Notes: generated by a model not told the origin, from the letters alone. A DNA stretch of 64,000 nt from Sympetrum striolatum (GCA_947579665.1 OX388345.1:57837454-57901453), one strand, 5' to 3'. Shown: positions 47,401-59,398, numbered from the stretch's first letter. A program made the numbers and translations.

Positions 47401-48599
47401 ATACGCTCATGTTTATTTCCGTCAGCGAAGATTTATTTCCATTTGCAAACTAAATTTCTAGTGGCGAAAGAATCAATTTAGCAATGAGGAACCCTTTTCT
47501 CAAATTGAGTGCTGTGAATGTAAACCTACGCTCCGGAATGTAGCGTATGCCGAATGAAGAATTTTCTTTGAAGTTAAGTTATGGCGAACTTTATACTGCT
47601 GGTGAGCTATTTTATAGTGTATTTTTCAAATTTTAACATCCTCTTCCGAGCCAGCTAATGATCTCTCTTAAAACATTAAATGAGATATGATAAATATGTT
47701 TTGGAATAATAAACAGAATTTTGAGGAAACCATTGACTTTACTAATCATTATATTCGAATTGTAGCATGGGTTTAATTTTTACGTGCAGTTAGTTCCTTG
47801 TGAACATTTATGATTTTTATTAACTTTATCTCAAGATGACATAAAGGAAACCATTATTAGGGGAACTGTAAGATATTTTTATGCGGGTCCATATATTCCG
47901 GTAGAAAAAAAACGACCAAAATATTGAATTATTTAAACTTTTTAGTCTAAGGTCTCTCTAAAATCATTGCGGTTCATAGAGCCTGATTTATCACGAAAAA
48001 ATTATTAACAATTAAACCCCGTTGACAATCCTTGCTTTTTATTGTATATATTGGTTTAATTTTGCTTATATTGGTTTGTATTGGCTTATTATGGTGTCCT
48101 TGTTGGTTTTTGATAGTATTATAAATCTCGGTATTACTTTGGGACGTTTTGTAGGTTCTTATTAGTTTGTATTGGTTTTCCCTATGCTGTCTCTTTTGAT
48201 TTGTTATGGCATTTGGAAGAAGATTGTATTATTGTTATATCGTTACTGAGACGCATTGCTGGATATTAATATTTCATAATGATTTTCATTCCATTCACTG
48301 CCCTAGTGGATGTATTACAATGAATAAACAATTTCCCCCGGCCAAATGCTGAAAGGCGGCTTGCAGGGTTCTTACATAGATTTAAAATTTTCAAGTAAAT
48401 TACAATATGCATTTCCATTGAAAATTCTATTAGACCCCAGCATAGTTTTGTAAAATCAAGAGGACTATTGACAGATAACTGTTAGAAAGACACTAGGATG
48501 TTGTTTAATACCTTTAAAAAGCATAATTTACGAAGAAGGTTAAATTATAAATATCATTTATACATACAATTTTAAGATATCTAATTTCCTTACATCTCA
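47401..48599. other. Gene-free stretch with T+G-rich degenerate repeat
   Basis: At about 48045-48180 short units like TATTGGTTT recur irregularly, leaving the plus strand strongly T+G-rich. No gene is recognised. Confidence 0.5.
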
Positions 48600-48852
48600 G
48601 GAATACGCTGAACAACTATGTTTATGTGTGGCATCAGTTAGCCCGACAACTTCCCCGAACGCAGAGCACCGTTGCAAACTAATAACAAAAGGCATGCATA
48701 GGCGATGTATCAGAAAAAAAGAATGACTTGAGTATTGGTCTTTGAGTAGTTCGAAGCGCTGAAGTGCGAATGACTTTTTAATCTATTCAGAGAATCCAAA
48801 TCAAACCGTTTCTCCATAAATTCATCGAAAGGTGGGAAGAGGTGGCACTTAC

Positions 48853-48925
48853 CGGCGGCGTCTTTCAAGTCGTCGATACCTTTAACTCGAAGCAGACGTG
48901 ACTCGAAGCACATCGCGACCAACAT
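48853..48925 (-). CDS. Candidate first coding exon, unknown gene
   Basis: On the minus strand ATG (48925-48923) opens 24 codons (MLVAMCFESRLLRVKGIDDL, then KDAA) that stop at CCGCCG followed by GTAAGT (48852-48847), a consensus splice donor, leaving phase 1. The frame stays open upstream to 48991 without another ATG and is preceded by an in-frame TAA. The segment lies in a GC-richer island (48600-49240) in otherwise AT-rich DNA. I do not recognise the peptide, and no downstream exon was found at lower coordinates. It could be a real 5' exon of a minus-strand gene whose remaining exons lie far away or outside the window, or a chance frame. Confidence 0.25.
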
Positions 48926-49240
48926 TACGAAACGTCGAACAAAAAAATCCCAAGATCTCGCACTTCTGGAACACTTAATATTTTTTCTCAAAAGTTACAA
49001 CTGCGTTAATAAGAGTGACACTCTGGAGCTTTGTCCTGCCGCGAAAAAAATGCGGAGATGCTCAGAACGGCACGGCGACCGCGAATTCACACAAAAGACC
49101 TCTTAAAATGTCTCCTTTAAAGTTTCACCGCCTCTTTAAAGGAAGAAAGGCAATGGGAGTAGGGAAATGATATGGAAAAACAAAGAGTCTGGCGAAAAGG
49201 TATTGTGCAAAGTAAATACGGAAGGACACGAGCGAGGAGA
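48926..49240. other. GC-richer sequence upstream of the candidate exon
   Basis: If the minus-strand exon at 48853-48925 is real, this is its 5' untranslated and promoter region. TTTAAAG occurs twice with its complement (49110-49145), but no clear TATA box or initiator can be fixed. Confidence 0.2.
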
Positions 49241-49621
49241 TGAGCAAATTTCGGAGGATGAAAGGTAAATATAAACTGTATTGTAACTCTGCCGTCTGCA
49301 TCAGTTTAAACAAGCGATTCTGCGTCGGGAGTGTACATTTTAGGTTAATCGGAAGAATGTATTTTGGACGCAAGAAAATTATTCCGCTTCAAATAGTTTT
49401 GATGATAATTTTTAGTTTAATATGTTAACAAAAATCCAATGCCTACATACTATGTAAGTTGTTTGAAAAAATGAAACAATGCACTCTTAATATCTTCCAC
49501 AGATATATTTACCAAGGTGACTAGTTGTGTCATTCTATTGACATTTTTAGGAGAGCCTAAATATATCAGTTCATTGACGAAAAGGAATCCCTTAGAGAAT
49601 ATGTTTGTGGAATATATTAAG
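49241..49621. other. Gene-free AT-rich stretch
   Basis: Nothing recognised. Confidence 0.6.
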
Positions 49622-49685
49622 TTTGCATTGTTTCATTTATATGGTTATATGCAAATATATATATATTTGCATTATTTCATTTATA
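49622..49685. repeat. 44-bp duplication enclosing a perfect 24-bp octamer palindrome
   Basis: TTTGCATTGTTTCATTTATA (49622-49641) recurs with one change at 49666-49685. Between and overlapping them, positions 49649-49672 form a perfect 24-bp palindrome. It starts with the POU octamer ATGCAAAT and ends with its inverse ATTTGCAT, with TATATATA in the middle. The sequence match is certain; POU-factor binding is inference, and an AT-rich slippage product is the alternative. Confidence 0.75.
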
Positions 49686-50747
49686 GGCGCACTTCTATAA
49701 GTTTGAGCTTGAACATACCATAATTAAGTCCCTGAAGTTTTACTACATTTATTGAGGTACATATCATTTCCAAGATGAATAAAGGTTAGCAATATATAAT
49801 TAGGGGTGCGATATTACGAACATCGAAACAAACAGTAATTTCATTGTTACAAATGAAATATGTTATACGGTCCTTTGATAAAGTTTATTGATATATTTGT
49901 CATTTAAACCACCACGAAGTAGTAGCAGTATTAAAATACATTTGGTTTAAAATTTTTCGCTAACATTGAAGAAAGATTCATCTCCCTCTTTATATTTACT
50001 TTAGGATTTTTATCAAGGGCTCGAAGAACCCTTGGTATAACAACTAAAGATATCGGGTTTATTTACCTAATTGTTGTTACTTGCGATGAAGAGTGAAAAA
50101 AAGATTTTACTCCCCTTTTTAGTCGGGCCTTAAGTCGAATATGCGGAAAGTAAATGGAATACTGCGGATGAATTCTGCATCTGCAATTCGAGAACTTGCA
50201 AAAAGAACCCTTGCTGTCTTAGGTGAACCAGCAATAAGCTTGAAATGAAAGTCGCGAAGATTTTGTTCTAAAAAGTCTTTCCTCGAGCGATCGTGGGTAA
50301 TTATTTATAGAATTAGATTAAATTTTTGATGCCTTAACACCTACCATATACTCATAGGCAGCTTGCAGGATGTAAATATACATGTTGTTACAAAATTAAT
50401 CTTATTTTTTAAGTAGCTTGTGAAATCGTAATAGAAAAGTATTAAATATTACTCTATTTAAACATAAAGATTGTGGCAAGTTGCTCCATATTGCTGAATA
50501 GTTCTTATTCATAAATAGTATCGCTCTGATGGTAGGCAATGTGGTATACATCTCCATTTAGCCTTCCGTAATATTTAATTGAGATAGCAAATAAATTTTC
50601 TGATCACTCCTTTTTCATCATAGAAGTTATTTTCTTCATTTTTTACAAACCTTTCAAGTTCAAATATGATGGAAAGTGGTTAGTGCACCTATGCGAAGCA
50701 CCATTTCCTAGTCCATAGAAGCTCCCTTTTACAGAAGTGAGAAGGAT
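49686..50747. other. Gene-free AT-rich stretch
   Basis: No gene or repeat is recognised. Confidence 0.6.
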
Positions 50748-50820
50748 GCGTCATGGTAGTTCAGTTAATTAGAACAGCTGCCCGGTAGGTAGAGATGGGG
50801 GTTCGAATCCCAGTCATGTC
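50748..50820 (+). mobile_element. tRNA-derived SINE head
   Basis: TGGTAGTTCAGTTAATTAGA supplies the A-box half; GCCCGGTAGGTAGAGATGG and an exact B box (GGTTCGAATCC) follow, ending CCAGTCATGTC. It shares the B-box half and 3' CCAGTCA with the minus-strand SINE at 18967-19035 and resembles that at 7228-7312. The ends do not form a 7-bp acceptor stem, so this is not a working tRNA gene. Its 3' body and any target-site duplication are not clear. Confidence 0.65.
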
Positions 50821-52008
50821 TCTTCTTTCAGTTCTTGTACAACTTTCAAGTTCAATTTTATCCGTTCAACATTGAAAGACTTAAAAGTTAATTGATGAAT
50901 CGTCTCTAGCAAAGGATATATTGTGTGCGAAATGTTATGCAAAAATTAACAAAATCAGTTGAATATTCAACGAACTAAATCGGCGACTGATGGGTCACTT
51001 ATGGAGGTAAAATCAATTAACAGAATTAAATATTTCGAACAAATACATATTTTACAGATATGCATTTGTAGATAAATTCACAGGCATTACATTCATTATG
51101 TAATTACGGAGAGTTGGATACCAACTAAAATATTCTTAACTCGCTAATAAAAAATGATTAATTGATTTTAAACTTAATAAATAATCTTTTAAATGTCAAT
51201 CCTCTGGCGATTAGGTAAGTTCTAATGGTTTACATTCATGTTCTTACTTAAAATAGTTGCTGATGCCCTGGATGCTTATAATCAATCTAATACGCTAGAT
51301 GTGATGTGTATGCAAAACTCAAGTAACTTTGATAATGTGAAATTAGGTTATTCTCCGCAAATGTCCTCTGTTTGTATGTGCATCATCCTTGGTATTCAAT
51401 CATGCTGTCAGTCGAGATTAGCTCTTATTTATTGACCAGAGGCCTCAAAATATGAGCCTTAGGATTACAGGGTCTCTGAGTACGTAATTGAAAATCGTTG
51501 TTACGCTCCCAACGGAATTTGCTATGAGACTTCCCATACATGCGGACACGGGATTTTTTCTACCAGTCGTGAGTTTGCTTTCAGGCTATTGCACTTCCCA
51601 CTTCGCTGTTGACCGTCAGCATTGGCTTCCCTTGCATTTTCCCACGCCAAAAGAATCAAATGGAATGGTATAAATTGTTTGTGAGAATTCGTATCGAATT
51701 AACCTACCATATGCTGAATTTGTTGTTCAGTACTTCCTGCTTTACATTATCTTATTTATATTTCGGGGGGAAATTTTTACGTGTGGGAAAAATTATTGTA
51801 TTATATACTTATGGTCTCAAAAATTTTCCATCATAATAATACAAAACAATTTTTATGACGAAATTTTCTTATGGCATTTCACGGTTGTTTAAATTCTCAT
51901 TATTAAAATTTTTGTCCTAACTAATTTTCAGCCTTGAAATTAAGGTTAGATTACTTCCGTTACTAAAAGCAGTGCCAGTAGCGTTACTGTAGTTTCGCTT
52001 TGTTAGAT
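50821..52008. other. Gene-free stretch
   Basis: A mildly GC-richer patch lies at about 51440-51660. The reading frames 51238-51435 and 51488-51673 are unrecognised. Confidence 0.5.
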
Positions 52009-52110
52009 AAATAATCGACTCCTAAATTACTCTATAGCCATTTATATTAAAGATTACATGCTCACCATTTTTTTCTCTTTATGAATCCAAATAATTGACT
52101 CCTAAAATTT
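52009..52110 (+). repeat. Diverged direct repeat, 80-bp spacing
   Basis: AAATAATCGACTCCTAAATT (52009-52028) recurs as AAATAATTGACTCCTAAAAT at 52089-52108. The intervening DNA is not repeated. No element is recognised. Confidence 0.6.
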
Positions 52111-52439
52111 TAATATAGATAATTATAAGCGTAGAAAATAACTATAAAACCAGAGGATGTCTATAACAAACTAAATAAAAAACTAAAAAATGATCTACGA
52201 AATCATAAACAATTATTCGTATTATCTCATTAAAATTTAATAGTCATAAAAAGCAATATTATTTTTTATACAGCTATCCTGAAAGCGTGTAAATAAATTT
52301 TCCTTAATCTAGTTGAGCGGTTCCATGAAAAATTCACTCCTAATAATAAATGAAAATTGGATTTCAACACGTAAAAACGTAATTTTTTTAAATATTCATA
52401 TAAATGATGTATATAATTAAGCAATTGGAAGTTAATCTA
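52111..52439. other. Gene-free AT-rich stretch
   Basis: Nothing recognised. Confidence 0.6.
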
Positions 52440-52740
52440 CTCGGTAAAGTAGACAGGAAGGGCTAATTGGCAGACAGAATCATTTTTCATACCTTAAAGA
52501 CGATCGGCTAATTTTCCAGTTGTTTCCCAAATCGGCCCTCGCCTTTCGGACACGGGCGTTGAACAGGTGAGATGGGCATATTTCGAGTCCATGTATCCCA
52601 TCTTGCAGATTTGAACGTACGATGCGGTCAAGAGGCGGCCACTGACCCTCACCACCCACGCGCACCTGGGAACACGCCATTAAATAGTGGTCCATCGGAC
52701 GCTATCATACGCGTGCAATTCTCCTCACTTTGATAAGAAA
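52440..52740. other. GC-richer island with possible 47-bp exon
   Basis: On the plus strand a branch-like CTAAT and TTTTCCAG precede 52520. The segment 52520-52566 then ends at CAG followed by GTGAG, so it is bounded by acceptor and donor signals and is open (LFPKSALAFRTRALN). The minus-strand frame 52480-52695 overlaps it and is also open. Neither peptide is recognised, so exon status is weak. Confidence 0.15.
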
Positions 52741-53097
52741 AAAGTGCGTCTCCGTATCGCGTTTCAGGTTTTCTTTGAAAGAGCTCTCCGATGGGGGGAC
52801 AAATCGGTACCACTTGCGAACTAATGAGCCCACCTTGGATATATCTACTCCTTTCTTTTTCTTCTCAACAATCCTTCCCCAATGCAACCATTTTATTACT
52901 TCGTTTTCTAATTTCAAAAGTTTTCGGTTCTGAAAATTTTTGCTCTCGTAAATTTCAAAGTTTTACCAGTAAAAACATGAAACCTCTTAATTTTTGCAAT
53001 GGAGAGGTGGTAAGGAAAGAAAGAACTTTACCATTCACCTGAAACCAAGGCGTTTTTCTGCTATAAAATTAGCTTTCGACAGCTTTTCTGTTAGTTA

Positions 53098-53177
53098 GGC
53101 CCATCCTTGGGGAGAACACATGACGGTTTAAGTAATTGGCCCATCCTTTGGGAGAACACACGATAGTTTAAGTAATT
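53098..53177 (+). repeat. 40-bp tandem duplication
   Basis: Two adjacent 40-bp units begin GGCCCATCC (53098 and 53138) and end TTTAAGTAATT. They differ at only a few positions, so the duplication is fairly recent. Confidence 0.9.
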
Positions 53178-53859
53178 AATTAATATTTGATAAATAGTAG
53201 GATTTTTACGCAAGAAAACGAGATGAAATAATATTACTGGGCAGAGGTTTTCTAAAATTCTTAGTATAGTAAAACGAAATGCAGCATTAAATATGTCCAC
53301 AAAATTTCTTCACATTTTCTCTTTCTACGTCATAATGAAGCGGAGAAATTGATGAGAATAGTAACATCCCTTATTATGTCACGAATGAAGTAAATTTTTA
53401 CGGGTAAATAATTTCACTATGTGAAATTTCACTGAGATTGTAATGTAAAACTTTAGGTTGTATGTAAAATTCAACCCTATTTGAATCTTTTAGTTAATTT
53501 ATTTTACCTAAGCTCATCATAATGAAGGATTTCTTTATAGATTATAATTTTTTATGATTTTTATCTCAGTACAGCCTACGGAGTATGTTAAAAAAGCAAT
53601 TGACTCTTCATGTGTTCGCTGCAGGTTCAAAATGAGAATCGATGCACATATAGCTGATATATATAAAAATATTATAAGGTACGCCTCATCCGCATTCCGT
53701 AGTCATGTCATCGAGCTAGGATGTAATTATTTTTTGTACCAACATGTTTATGCAACTTTTTCATGAACCGGAATAAACACATGGTGCTTGCAACATTCCT
53801 TTCAACAGCGCGATCAAATTTCATCGCAACTTTTCAACATTGTTTCCCTTAAATTGTGC
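53178..53859. other. Gene-free AT-rich stretch
   Basis: Nothing is recognised; the frame at 53554-53766 has no protein features. Confidence 0.55.
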
Positions 53860-54150
53860 GCATACAACTTTTCATAAAAATGTTGGCGGGTGAAACTCCT
53901 GGCGTTACGCCTCTTGGCAGAGTGCATCTTGAAACTTGAAGCCCTCCCTTGAAAGGGACGTTGAGTTAGCTGCATCCGCCGTATTCATCTCGACTGACGT
54001 TAATCCAGCCGGCGCTTGTCTTTCAAAGCCTCCGCCGACACCCGAGCATTTTCACATACGCACCTCGGCGACGCTGATTTATCGAGATGCATGATAATCC
54101 CTAGGATTATTTCGCGCGAAAGCTTCTGCTAAGTATACAGATTCAAAGTA
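53860..54150. promoter_or_regulatory. GC-richer island with paired homeodomain-type sites
   Basis: ATAATCC (54094-54100) and its inverse GGATTAT (54104-54110) are separated by CTA. TAATCC is the core of K50 homeodomain factors (Bicoid, Otd/Otx, Pitx), and a head-to-head pair could bind a dimer. A further TTAATCC is near 54002. The island contains no reading frame of note. Regulatory function is inferred. Confidence 0.3.
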
Positions 54151-56522
54151 CCACCGATCCTATCTTTCACTTTCGAAAGCTATTGATTTTGTCCAGTTTT
54201 TGGCTGGTGTTGCATTCGCAAACTATAGGAGAGGTGATACGTATCTTACTGTTTACAAAAGCTCAGGTTCCTGTTATGAGAAGCCTATGGAAATCAAAGT
54301 GGTTTGTGGTCGGTGACGTTAAAATTTCCGAAACAACTCTGATTGGTAAATTGGTACATATCAAAAGCATGAAATGGCTCAGAAAATTTCTCTTCATTAC
54401 TATGAAATACACATCTTACAGTGGAACCAATTTTGATTTTTTTTTAAATATCCTACTTATGACAGTGGTTACGGTTAAACTAAGATTTCAACAGATAAGC
54501 GGCTTAATTCACTGCATAGAAACAAAACTTGAATGTATGTAGTTGAAATTAGCCTTAAGCTCTTCTGCAGAAAGTAAATTAATCGGGCTCTTTTTGTGTT
54601 TTTCACTTATTCGGATGAATGCAAGCAATTCTAAGTCCTTAGTTCAAGACATATAATAAAATTTATACCCGATAGTAATTATCAGTAGTCTTTGTATAAA
54701 ATTGACGAGTATGTCAACTTTTTATTAGGTAACTTTATTTTAATTAATTTAATTGCATTTTTCTATTTTAATACCGCATCTAATAATATTTAGAGGTCAA
54801 TTTCCGGATTAATTACTCTAATTCACTCAGTAATCTGTATAATGATAATCTTTAAATATTTTATATCGTGGTGACAAAAACTTTTTATTTTTGGACACAC
54901 TTATCAACACAATCTATTTCGGATTATTTACTTGTGTTCCTGATTATGTAAATTTTCCCAGCCAAACCTTTGGGATTGAGAATTGCTCTTTCAAAAACAT
55001 TTTGATCTATTACTTTGCAATCCTATTTTTTTCAATAGCACTATCGCTACTTCATCTAAAGGACACGAATGTATTTCTATCTGTTTTAACGGTAAACCGG
55101 CTGAAAATCGCATTCCAGAGGATGCGCCGTAATCGATCATGCAATTCTTGGGTTGTCATAAGAGAGTTATCGCCTCGCGAACTCCCTCGGTCCAAACAAA
55201 CATTCTGAGGGACTGGAGAGGAATGCTGCTTGGATGAAACTTAATCCTCCCTCTCCGTCAACTAACTCATCTCCTCCCTTTCTCTCCCTCACAACGTCTT
55301 TGACCCTTCTCCCGAATTGCCTTTCATACGCCTTTGCCCTCTGGACGATAGCAATTTGTGGAGATTTTTATTGCCTATGGTGGAATTCGTAAAAGTCTTA
55401 TTTCTGTTAACGAAATGACTCTCTATCGGTCAGTATAAGTCACATTATCTTTATGGCGGCACCTTATTACCCTTGAAAGGAATCTTTTTAACTCGCGAAG
55501 ATTTTTTTTCACAGAATTCCAAACCTGACAAACGAGTGCGAATTCGGCTGACAAATATTTGTCAAATTTTGAACATGTATGCTTACTCAAAATAAATAAA
55601 AAACGTTATTTGATATAGCTCCTTACTATTTACTATTGAGAGGGTGTAGAGTCTTTGGCTGTATTTACGCGTATTTTATTATTCAGGCCCCTGGAGAAAT
55701 CGCATTTAATAATTTGAGTATTTCAGCTAACAACTGTAGTTTGTTCTTTATTTGTTTATGATAGTATCTTATATTAATATGAGAAACGTTTTTTAAATTT
55801 TAAATCATTTAGCATTATAATGACGTTACGGTTTTTACAGATAGTTGAAGAAAATAATGAAGCCTATAGACTAAATACACGAGGAATGAGATGGGATTAC
55901 CAATCTAAAGTAAAAGTTGCGATGATCATAAATGCGATCGAAGGAAATTAGGCGTATAGTGGTAAATTGTAGAAATAGGTGGTTAGGAACTAGGAGTCGA
56001 AAAAATAAATACGAGAATATTCAGTATCTGAAGACTTGAGTGAATTCGGAATGGATCCTCATTACCGGAAATCATAACGTGATGAATAAGATGGATTTTC
56101 ATATTTTGGGATTGTCATAATTTGACAATTATGCCATACTGAAATGACAACAAGTGGGCTTCTATTTGCAGAGTCCACGTTTCTCAGAATGGTTCAGGAT
56201 TTCTCTCTCTATCACTACAAAATGGAAAAATCGACTATTTTTTAAATATGATGAATTATGTTTAAATTTTATATGATATATGTATATCTTTGTATATATT
56301 TTTATAGATTGCCTACTGGAGATTTTTGGAGGGGTTTCCCTCCCCTCTTAGGGTAATGCCTGAAAATTTTTAAATTAATATATTATGATCTACTCCAGCT
56401 TTGCCATCTGACCAGAAGGCAAACTTGTAGCGCAAAATTTAAATATGCATCCTAACATCTAATATGGAATATTTTTCTTGGAAAGCCAGTAAAATACATG
56501 TTTGATATTTTCAATATCTGCT
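54151..56522. other. Gene-free stretch
   Basis: The plus-strand frame 54183-54542 (119 codons) is one of the longer ones but is unlike any protein I know. A GC-richer spot lies at about 55110-55360. No repeats are recognised. Confidence 0.45.
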
Positions 56523-56753
56523 TTAAATATGGAGATACTTTTGATTTTTATCACAGAATAAGGCAAATGTGAATTTCAATATACCCCAAGTAAAATCTTC
56601 AAGTTGCTCAGCACTCGGAAGACTACAAAAATGATCCAGGAATTCGTCAAATAAAAAATGATTCACTGCAATGGCGCACATTCGCTTCCGCATCCACTGT
56701 ACCTCATTAAGCTCGGATTCTGCCCATTCTAATAATTCACTCACAAATCTCAT
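56523..56753 (-). other. Protein-like open frame, unrecognised
   Basis: The 76-codon minus-strand frame begins MRFVSELLEWAESELNEVQW and continues MRKRMCAIAVNHFLFDEFLD. It looks balanced and partly helical, with three Trp and many Glu/Leu, unlike the composition-driven frames around it. It borders the large GC-richer island on its right. No family is recognised, the start is not certain, and no splice sites stand out. It could be an exon, a decayed transposon piece or chance. Confidence 0.18.
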
Positions 56754-57860
56754 AAAATTCTAAGTTTTTTCCGAAGGCAAACTCGGAAGCGTAATGAGAA
56801 AGGCTCGTCCGTCGTCGTCTTCCCTCCATTAAATATCTTTAGCACACCGCGAAGAATCCTTTAAATCAACGCAGAGCCCTTCCTTTCGCTGAATTTCCGA
56901 TAGCTTTCCTCTATAAGGAGGAGAATTCGCCTTCTTCCTCGAACAGAAAATTAAACCCTTTCATACTCGAGAAATCCCAGCAAACGGCGCTCTCATAACG
57001 CAATGGGTCCATCGAAAGAAACATCGAGTTATGAGCTCGAAGAATGAAACTAAACTGGAAGCTATGGGACGAAAAAACATCCTTCCAGGAGCAAGGTCAC
57101 TGTCCCACGCTCCGCAAAACGCAAGCGGGGGTAAATAGTGGCGGAAAATAAAAACCCTTTTCCTTATCCGAAGTCAGAAGAAGACAGAGGTGAAGCGTTT
57201 TATAATTCAACGTCTAACCATTAAAACGCTTTAGAGGAAGCCAGTTTCACTCCGCTAACGATTTACTGGCAGATATAGGTGAATGGAGTTCCGAGGGACG
57301 TCCGATACATCCGCGCTGGGATAGTGTAGAGATAACCGCTACGGAGAGACCTCCTTGCCGGCGGAAAAATCCTCTTTATGCATGGAGGAATCGAGATAAC
57401 TGCCGTATGGGTTTAACACGCGAAACGGGAAAATCCGTGTTCGAACGGCACGCCGAAGAGAGTCATACGCTCGGAGGCCTCCGCGGATCCAGATAAACTT
57501 TCGCCTTCCGGGATGTCCTCTCGGCTGCGTTGTTCGATTCGGATAAGACCGCATTTTAATCGGCCTAATGGAGATTAATCCGGCTGAAAGAGTCTGCAGA
57601 TTTTTTCTCTATCTGTCGCAGGGAGCGATTGGAAGAATTACACACCTGTCGTGTAACTGTTTGTACCGGGGAGGATTCCTCAAGGTCGCTGGATCGCCTT
57701 AGCGGCCGAGGGTGCAGAGATTATGGAGTTGTAAATTTGCCTAAGAGAGTTTTATCTCTTGCTCGGCGTTGAATAAGTAAATAGGGAATGGAGGCTGTTT
57801 AAGGAGGCAATTGAAATTTAAGCGGAGAGGAGTTGTCCGTTGGAATTGCTGAAAATATCT
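56754..57860. promoter_or_regulatory. 1.1-kb GC-richer island, candidate enhancer or promoter
   Basis: This is the longest GC-richer block of the window, with no convincing reading frame. At 57530-57590 are GGATAAGA, TTTAATCGG and TTAATCC (57575-57581), and AGATAAAC is near 57491: GATA-like and homeodomain-like cores clustered within 100 bp. Their number could be chance. The block's length and composition make it the best candidate for conserved regulatory DNA together with 59760-60640. Confidence 0.3.
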
Positions 57861-58890
57861 GTCACTCGTGGGAAATAGTTGAATGCGGAATTTCTCAAGC
57901 ATTTTTGTTGTTTTCATCTTTACTTTATTAACGTATTTTATAGCTTTGAGGATTAAAAAAACTCAAGTATTTTATTTACCAAATTTTATTCTGTAATAAA
58001 AGAACTGAATTTAAAATAAGCTTATGTTAATATAAATATTATTAACGATATAGGATAAATAAAATGGATTCGATTTATATCTATCATATCTGTGATAGAG
58101 AAACCATTCGCGTATTACTCTACGAGTGTTACTCTTATGTGTTTCCTTATTCTATATTTCCTAAGTTTCGGCATGTTCTGGTGAATGGCAGAAAATATCT
58201 TCTCTATATACTCTGTAAGTTATCATTCAAGATCTGTCAGATCTGCCATAACATGATTTATAGCTCAATATAGTTAATTAGGAAATCTTGTAAGATATCT
58301 TCAGAATGCGGAAGTACAAATTCTTATCCATAACTCCATCCGTATATAATGGAGCAATGACTTTGGTGGAGTCATTAACATTCAATTTTGTGACTGAAGT
58401 TCAGATTGCCTTTTCCATTTCCGTTTCCTTATGATAAACATCATCTCATGTCAAATCCTGCTCCGTGGTTTCAGTTTCAAAAGTTTACTTATATTCTGAT
58501 TCAGGATGTTCGTTTGCTGTTTCTACTCACTCCCTCATAGAAGTGAATGTTCAAGTCTTCGTGGAAATTTGAAGAACTATCCACATTTGGCCGGCCATAA
58601 GCGTATAATCCCGTCTACTATTTTATTCTGTCTATAAATTAGAGATTCCACTTTAATGCTCAGTCCATCATTTTCCCCTCCTATCTTTGTGCTACTTGAT
58701 TCCCTTTTATATGCTGTCTTTAACTCTCCGAGTGTCTTTCGGAAACAAGGGTCAATCCCGAAGTTCTGAGATCGCTAATTTCCCAATAAATTCGCCTTCC
58801 TTTTAAATACGGATTATTTTTCCAGTCTTCATTATTTGCATCTGAGTTCATGATGCGAGGATTTCCAAAAATTATACTTCCAACAACAAA
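57861..58890. other. Gene-free AT-rich stretch
   Basis: Nothing is recognised. The frame at 58064-58273 is composition-driven. Confidence 0.55.
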
Positions 58891-59398
58891 CATTTTCTGT
58901 CTATGAAACCAGAGCCAAATTTCAATTTAACAATTAATCACGGTGATTAGCCAGTACTTGTTGCTTAAGAAGTTTAGGAATGAGAATCGATAATTAATTT
59001 ATATCTAAGAAATTGGAAGTGAGTTATCTGGCCTGTTGATGATGTTATTGCGGATAAGCGAGAAAATGAGGGTTTAAAAAAAAATGTTTCTTAAAAATTG
59101 CTCAAAACGCTCCGAAATTGATTCATATAGAAGGAAAATGTTGTTTTACTTCATATTTTGGACAAATTTATTGGATATTATTGCGGATAAGCGAGAAAAC
59201 GAGGGTTTTAAAAAAAATCCTAAAAATAGCTGTCTATTGCTAACATTTTCTGTCTATAAAACTAGAGCAAAATTTTAGTTTATTTATTAATCACGGTGAT
59301 TATCCAGTACTTGTTGCTTAAAAAGTTAAGGAATGAGAATGGATAATTAATTTATACCTACGAAATTAGAGGTGAGTTATCTGGCTTATCGATGATGT
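58891..59398 (+). repeat. 155-bp direct repeat at 353-bp spacing, with an internal 29-bp repeat
   Basis: Segment 58891-59045 recurs at 59244-59398 in exact register, with no net length change. Landmarks are CATTTTCTGTCTAT, ATTAATCACGGTGATTA, CCAGTACTTGTTGCTTAA and GAGTTATCTGGC. Between the copies, ATTGCGGATAAGCGAGAAAA (59047) recurs at 59180. The layout suggests two rounds of duplication. No coding sequence or transposon ends are seen. Confidence 0.85.

Noticed and set aside
54183..54542. 119-codon plus-strand frame
   Set aside because: No recognisable motif; hydrophobic runs match AT-rich DNA.
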